This document shows, one piece after another, positions 57,846 to 64,000 of a stretch of DNA of 64,000 nucleotides. The DNA is taken from assembly GCA_032718565.1 (NCBI GenBank), contig JAVGVS010000021.1:179213-243212 (forward strand), given 5' to 3'. The position numbers and the translations under genes were made by a program. Under the pieces are notes generated by a model. That model had not been told where the DNA came from. It searched no databases and saw only the letters and a list, made by a program, of their open reading frames with translations. Source of the stretch: Distichodus sexfasciatus. Its lineage: Eukaryota > Chordata > Actinopteri > Characiformes > Distichodontidae. The stretch's first letter is position 1. Each line of letters starts with the position of its first letter.

Positions 57846-58062
57846 TTCTTTCCCATCAGAAACTAAGTTTCTTTTTCTTACCTACTAGCAACTTACTCAA
57901 CTCAATGTGCCTTTAAAATCCTTTAAAAACTGACCAGGAACGATGGTCTGAATGATTTAAGGGCGGAGGAGCCGAGACAGCAGGCAGACCACCAAGAGCG
58001 ATTTCACTGATCACTTCACCATGTGCACTCCCCCTCTCTCTCTCTCACTCTCTTTCCCTCTT

Positions 58063-58096
<34 letters not shown>

Positions 58097-58998
58097 ATCA
58101 GAGGACCTGGACTCCACGTGCTCTCTCCTGCACTCCACAACTGACATCGAGTCTGAAGTTAAGGGCACACGCACTTGTAATCCTGCTGTAGCACTTAAGG
58201 GATGTGACTCTCCTCAAACGCATCAGAACGCCCTCATGCGCCGAGCTTTTGGAGAGGCTGTTTTGAGGGAGAACAAAAAACGGCAGGGGTGTACAGCTCA
58301 AAGGCAAGTCGAATTTGGAGTTTAAAAACGAGAGCGCTGACAGAAAGACATCACTAGGTATCAGAGTGTGTGATAATTTGTTGAAACAGCAGCCCAAGCT
58401 GGCAGAGAGAGATCTTGAGCTCCTAGAACCCCATTTACCCTCCTCCTCCTGCTCTTCCCTTTCTCACTCACAGTCTTTCAAACAACCTTGGTGTGATTTC
58501 TTGACAAAGCAGACCATCTCTCAAGGTGCACTTGAGTGGGAAACATGAAAAAAAAACTGCTGGGGAACTGCTGGGGAAAGAGTGTGTGGAAGAAATTGAT
58601 TTTTTTTCTAATTAAGTGTGAGGAAGATTTTGTGAAGATAAAGTTGGGCGACACAAGGATGCGTCGGGAGACTCAGTCACTTTAGGAAGATTTTCAAAGT
58701 GGGAAGCACAAATGGATGTTTGCTAAGTTATAGCAGCTAATTGGTACAAACTTAATGAATGCAGGGTGGTGCGGAGACAGATGCTTTGTGGAATGTGGCA
58801 GATTTCGGCGGCTACACAGCTCTCTCATTCTGCCGCACATCAAGACGCCGGGAACAGTTGGTAGGTCACAGAATCATCCAGGAAGAGGGGAAGCCTGAGA
58901 AGGAGAAGAAAAGCCCATATGAGCAGAGATTGTGAGGCTTTGTATATGTGTGTGCGCATCTATGACCGCCTTCTCTTAAGCTTGCCTGTTTGTTTGGG

Positions 58999-59032
<34 letters not shown>

Positions 59033-62000
59033 TTTGTTAGTGCTTTCTGTCCTCGCCAGCTCTGCGGCTTGCAATTAGCGTGCAGGCCTCAGGGACCTAA
59101 TTAACCAGTGCAATTAATTCATTATTTTTTTCTCCCCCCTCAAAAATAACCATACAAGTCACCCTGACATTTGTCAGCCAGTCGGGAGGTGTTCATGGTA
59201 AGCGATGATTAGCTCGTTTGCAGTCGCTCTTTCTCCCCCAGGTGGCAGCTGGTGAGTTGGGGGGAGGAAGGGGGAGGGGGGGCAGGGGGTGGGCAAAGAG
59301 TGTGCGTATGTGTGTGTGAGAGGATGGAGAGGAAAGCGAGGTGGTCTTAGTCTGCAGGGAGGTAGACACTGCACTTTGACTAAGGTGATGGGTAGGAGGA
59401 GGGGTCTGCTGACCTTTTATCGAATCACCAATCAATATGGTGCAAGCAGCAGCCCCTCTGATTGCCTGCAGGAACCAGCGGCCTGCGGTTCCAAAACAGC
59501 GGGTGTAAAGCAGAGTTGTGGGAGCATTATCTGCCTCGTCTCATTAGCACATTATGATGTCTTCGTTTTTTTACGAAGGGAGTGCCAAGGGATGTGGACA
59601 CTACAGCTCTTTAATAGCCACAGTCTTTGTTCCTCAGCTGCCCGTCTATTTGAGAAGATATTCACTGACACACTGGCAATTCAGAAACACTCTATGTCGT
59701 CTTGAAATATTCTGTTAGGTAACAGTACATGTTGAAGAAGTGCCTTTTTACTGCACTAAAATGTATATTCCCCAGTGACTTGGGAGGGACAGGAGAGCTT
59801 GTTTAATTTGTAGTTTAATACCCAACCGGTGACACAACAGAAGTAGCTGTCAGTGAGGCGCTCCATGCTGATGGATCACATCTCACATTGCTGTTCATTA
59901 AACACCAAAATCCTTTTTATAGCAACTTCATTAAAAAGCGGATCTTGTACAGGAGACACACAACTTCCATTGTCAAATGGGACGGGCAGAACTTCAAAAA
60001 CAGTTTAGAGAATGTTCCAGGAAGGAGTCAATCACTACAAATCGAAGAAGCTTGGCAATTCTCAATGCTTCTCCTCCAGTCCAACTCTTAGACCCCACTC
60101 GTCTGAGCGGAGACGTACTTCTAAAGTAAAAGGTGACACATGATGTCAATTCCTACTGTTGCAAATCGAAGATCATGTCAATATTAAGCGCATCATAAAA
60201 GATGTCTGACCTTCCTACGCACAGACACCCTGGTCACAGAGCTTTTTATGGCTGCAATCTTTCTTCGCATACATTTCCGCACATTCAAATCCCTCAGAGA
60301 AAGCCAACTCTGTCATGCCTGTTTTCTTCATCTTGGATTAAATGAATGCTGACCGGTCTATTAAAAACAAGACATTTGCAAATACTCCAGCCGAAATAGA
60401 TATTTTTTATAGATAACACCACGCTAACCCCAGCGCTTGTGCGGTTGCCCACATGGGTTTAGCGCCAGATTCTATCCAAGAATATTTCAAAACAGTGTCT
60501 CACATGGGGACGATAGAATGAAAAAGACAGACAGACATCAAGAGTGGGAGAAAGTGAGAGTACAAGAGGGAGAGAGAGAGAGAGAGAAAAAAAGAGAGAG
60601 AAAACGTATGCACCCCTACAAAGGGCACACTTTGGTCACAGTAAGCAAGGAGTGACTTTCTCTTTTTCTCTGGTGCCCTTCAACTCCTCCTAAGAAAGCC
60701 CTGTAGAAGAAGCACTTCCCCAGCTTTGATAGAGGGTGTTAGTGGGGGAAGGTGTTGTGTAAATATTTTGTGTTTAGCTGCCTTTTGCACGTCTTCATCA
60801 TGTGGTTGGGCGATCTCTACGGAGCGGGGCGGCATACCCACTGCAGGCTGGAGACAGGGTCTGTGTACTTCCGGGAGCGCTGGGAGCTAGAGTTCACTAC
60901 GGGGGCGTTAAGTGTGTCAAGGAGAACGCTCCCTCCCCATTACAAGCCTCAGGCCCTTTCCGCAAACATTCAAAAGCATAAACAGTCAATACCAAGTATA
61001 ACTGGTAGAGAAGAAGAAGAAGAAGAAGGAGAAGAAGAAAAAAAAAGAAGGAGCAGAGACGGAGAGAGGAGCGTGAGGAACACAGGGCTTCTCAAGCGTT
61101 ACACAACATGGCGAGATCAGAGTGGAGCTTTGGCTGGGCGGCATGGGCTTTACACCATGCTCGCTCCCGCGCTCTTGGGGAGGGAGAGCTCTTGTTATCC
61201 AAGTGAATCATTCATAGCAAGGGTCGAGTGGGGAGGGTCTGGAAATAGAGGAAGACTTGGATCAAGGAAATCCACACCTAGTGCAAAGACGAGGTCAAAA
61301 CATCCAGAGGACAAAAAAGGGAGAGCGAGAATGTGAGGAATTGCTCAGCATTGTTGCATTTAGAAACCTCCGCTCTCCGTGGTGCGCCAAGGAGTTGCAC
61401 GGCGGCCCAATGCAGTATTTAGGCACGTATGACAGGATGCTGTCTATTATAGAACACACAGCGAAAGCAGCCTTTCATGATGATAACAGAGAACACCAGC
61501 AATGGAGAGGGGAAAAAAACTATCAAACACACACGTTTGAGACTTCTCTTTTGAAATGTGAAGGTTTGTTTATCTGTAGTGAGTCGTTATAAGTTTGAGC
61601 TTGAGTTACAACAGTCAGGGATAAGAGCAGCTCTCACCCTCAACACAGACGCTTACACACACACATTTGAAATCATTCCCCCCAAACACTTAAAAACCTA
61701 CCTGACTTTAGATCTGTACTACGTGGAAGTCCATGTTTTATCTGTTTTTTGTTTTTTCCCCCCACAGAGTGCGACTACAGAAGTGTTTTCCAATAAGCTC
61801 CCTAAAACACAAACTGACTGAATCACACGATGAATTTTGTGTTTTTTTACTAGATCAACTTTCATTCAGCCATATTAAGATCTACTGTATGCTTAGAAAA
61901 ACGACAAGATCCCACTATCCCTGAACTGATAAAGAAAACCTTTATAAGAAGTTATTTATCAAATGATGTTATAATACAGACATAATTCGACATGTACACA

Positions 62001-63566
62001 ACAGTGGCTGATTACTCTAGCGCGCTGTGGGATCATTTTTCTCATTACATCGTTTGCTTCGATTGGAGCCCTGCACAGTAGGGATAATTCTGCTTTCGAA
62101 ATGAAAGCGTCTCTGCCAATGAAGCTGTAATTCTTATCCTCAGACTCTGGGAGAAAGTTTGCACTCCTCTCATGTTTTACATTGTTCATGACTAACTTTA
62201 TCTCCAACCATCCTGCTGCTCCTCAGGGTGGAGGTGTGGGGGTTAGCCGTGGAGGAAGAAAGTGACGAGACTCCCTGGGATACAGACACTTTCCTTTTGT
62301 TGTCAAACAGAATGATTAAACATGCTCATTCCCATTCTCCCATGGTGCCATGTTATTAATTTATTACTTTGGAGTTATCCATGCTTTCTCACGCATGGCT
62401 TTAGATGAATGACAATGTGTTAAATTTTGTTTGAGTATGGCTGATATAAATTATGTAATCACTAGCTGGAAACTTGATCTGCGTCCCCATAGTATAGCAT
62501 CAGTGAAAAACGGCACATGCATCGGGAGCCTGTACTGTCGATCTATGAGTCTGATCCATGGTGTTGGGAGCTGCAGGGTGATGAGACCAATGACCGGTCG
62601 ATGACAGAAAACCCAGAGTATCTTTTTCCACAAGATTTTAGTTGTGTTTCTGCAATGACAGTCACCGCTGTGCGCCACCTACACAGGGCTTCTTTGGAGA
62701 GTCCGCTCCCCATCACTCTTCTGTGAGAAGTGGCGCTCTCCATTCCGTCAGGGTTCAGCTCTAATGCTACCAACCATGCCTCAAAAGGCTGGCTTACAAA
62801 ATAAAAAATGAATAAGTGAATAAAATAAATAAAGAAATGGATGGCAGCAGCTGCAGTATCAGATGTTGATGGCGGTGGCTAAGGCTGCCTTTGATAGGCC
62901 TTCAGAAAAGTGTCTGCCTCTCCCCTGCACTGCTCCACGGAAGGATGGGGGAAAGAGGGAAAAAATCTGATTGGTCTGAACAGACTGTCAAATGTCAAAA
63001 TGTTATCAAATGCAATATGTGTTTTCTTCAGGAAAAAATTGCTGGCAGAAGGAAAAAAATTCTAACCTTTCCGAGATAGAGCGAAAGTCGCTCTCATGCA
63101 TGTGTGGCCTTCCAGTCTAGTGCGCAACGGCTCAGAGAGATTAGCACACATCTGTCTACCTTCAAAGTGTGGCAACTCATTTCTTAATTGATTCAGAAAA
63201 GCAGAATATATCAAAGATGATTTCGGATTTGTTTTCTTGCGTCAAGCAATCAGATTTACTGCCTTGCGCCACACTGACGCTGCACTCAATTATCCCTAGC
63301 AAAATCCTGCTCTGTGAGAACCTGTGAAGTGGAAAATCTTGTTATTAGCTTGAAAGATGAAACCTCCTCGTTAAAAATATCCAAACTGCTGCTATTGTTT
63401 ATTGCTTTCGTGGTACGTGGAGCCAATCATGGCCTGGGTGCACAAAAACTTGTTCAGTGCAAGTTCTAGAAATACTAAGCAAAACCCATGAGGATGCAAA
63501 CAAATGATGATGTCTACCATTACAAATAAGGACTCCTGACCCAGCAGTACTGTCTCTACACTCACA

Positions 63567-63597
<31 letters not shown>

Positions 63598-64000
63598 TAC
63601 CACACACTGCTGAGCCATTATACTCGGACGAAGCCGCACTGGCTCGCGGCCGCCCTGTCAGAATCCTGACACTCCAAAGCATGCCGTGTTCTGCCTTTAC
63701 TCTAGAGGAGCCGCATGTCTTCATCGGGCCAGACTGACAGGAAGAAAGAGGAGAAATCCCCAGCAAACACATGCCACACTTACTCGTCGGGTTCCTTCGG
63801 CTTTGCCTAACGAGACCGTCTGGCAACTCGCACAAGACCGTTCTATATGCAACCAACAAGTGTGTTTTTGAGGTCAATTTAAATGCAGTGCCTCAGGTAA
63901 TCTGCACTTCAGCTCCTTCCACACTGTGACAAAACCAAGTATCTGTCACACTTGGGTATCTGTGACGCTCTTAAATTTGCAGGCATCCAACTTGCCATCC
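57846..64000. other. 3' flank to the end of the window, no gene recognised
   Basis: Contains CT repeats (58063-58094, 59004-59033), a GA repeat (60572-60600), a GAA run (61011-61036) and a CA repeat (63564-63597). Balanced blocks at 58690-58860, 59040-59240, 59400-59560, 61990-62240 and 62640-62800 look like conserved noncoding elements. The longest open frame (60752-61336, 194 codons) has low-complexity Glu/Lys/Arg sequence and no domain I recognise. Confidence 0.45.

Noticed and set aside
60752..61336. 194-codon open frame, longest in the 3' flank
   Set aside because: Contains an (E)n/(K/R)n low-complexity core from a GAA repeat and no recognisable domain or splice signals. Most likely chance.
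1..64000. CRISPR arrays, prokaryotic operons, phage or insertion sequences
   Set aside because: None seen. The only regular repeats are microsatellites, and all supported coding sequence is spliced vertebrate tcf7l2.

Overview
The window is vertebrate genomic DNA, almost certainly from a teleost fish. It has short exons with GT/AG introns, long conserved-looking GC/AT-balanced noncoding blocks, many CA/CT/ATT microsatellites, and tRNA-derived SINEs of the kind common in ray-finned fish. There are no prokaryotic-style genes. The species cannot be named from the sequence alone.

One protein-coding gene is recognisable: the 3' half of tcf7l2 (TCF-4, the HMG-box effector of Wnt/beta-catenin signalling), on the + strand. 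Exons are numbered on the human 17-exon scheme: 6 (10945-11077), 7 (12926-13028), 8 (14744-14830), 9 (19298 or 19313-19435), 10 (19929-20088), 11 (20304-20409), 12 (from 21640), 13 (22394-22444), 14 (23734-23806), 15 (24364-24436) and 17 (coding to 28100). The 3' UTR runs to about 30050. The upstream exons that encode the beta-catenin-binding domain lie outside the window. Exon 16 was not identified.

Region by region: 1-5407 is intron 5 with three CpG-rich clusters and two candidate alternative first exons (ending at 2345 and 5407). Both splice in frame to exon 6 and would give dominant-negative-type proteins without the beta-catenin-binding domain. 5408-28100 holds the exons, separated by introns with several blocks that look like conserved enhancers. 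30050-64000 has no convincing gene. It is a gene-desert-like 3' flank with microsatellites, three SINEs, two copies of one non-autonomous DNA transposon (one nested in a SINE), and dispersed blocks that resemble conserved regulatory elements.

The exons show the known TCF7L2 isoform machinery in sequence: a 12-nt tandem donor (LVPQ), a 15-nt tandem acceptor (SxxSS form, here SLLSS), two 73-nt alternative C-clamp exons, and a final exon read in two frames (long C-clamp/CtBP tail or short tail). The most unexpected observation is that exons 9, 11 and 12 carry clustered small indels or a lost donor while all other exons are clean. Exon 11, the second half of the HMG box, is frameshifted by a net -2. 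I read this most simply as local assembly error; real damage is the less likely alternative.
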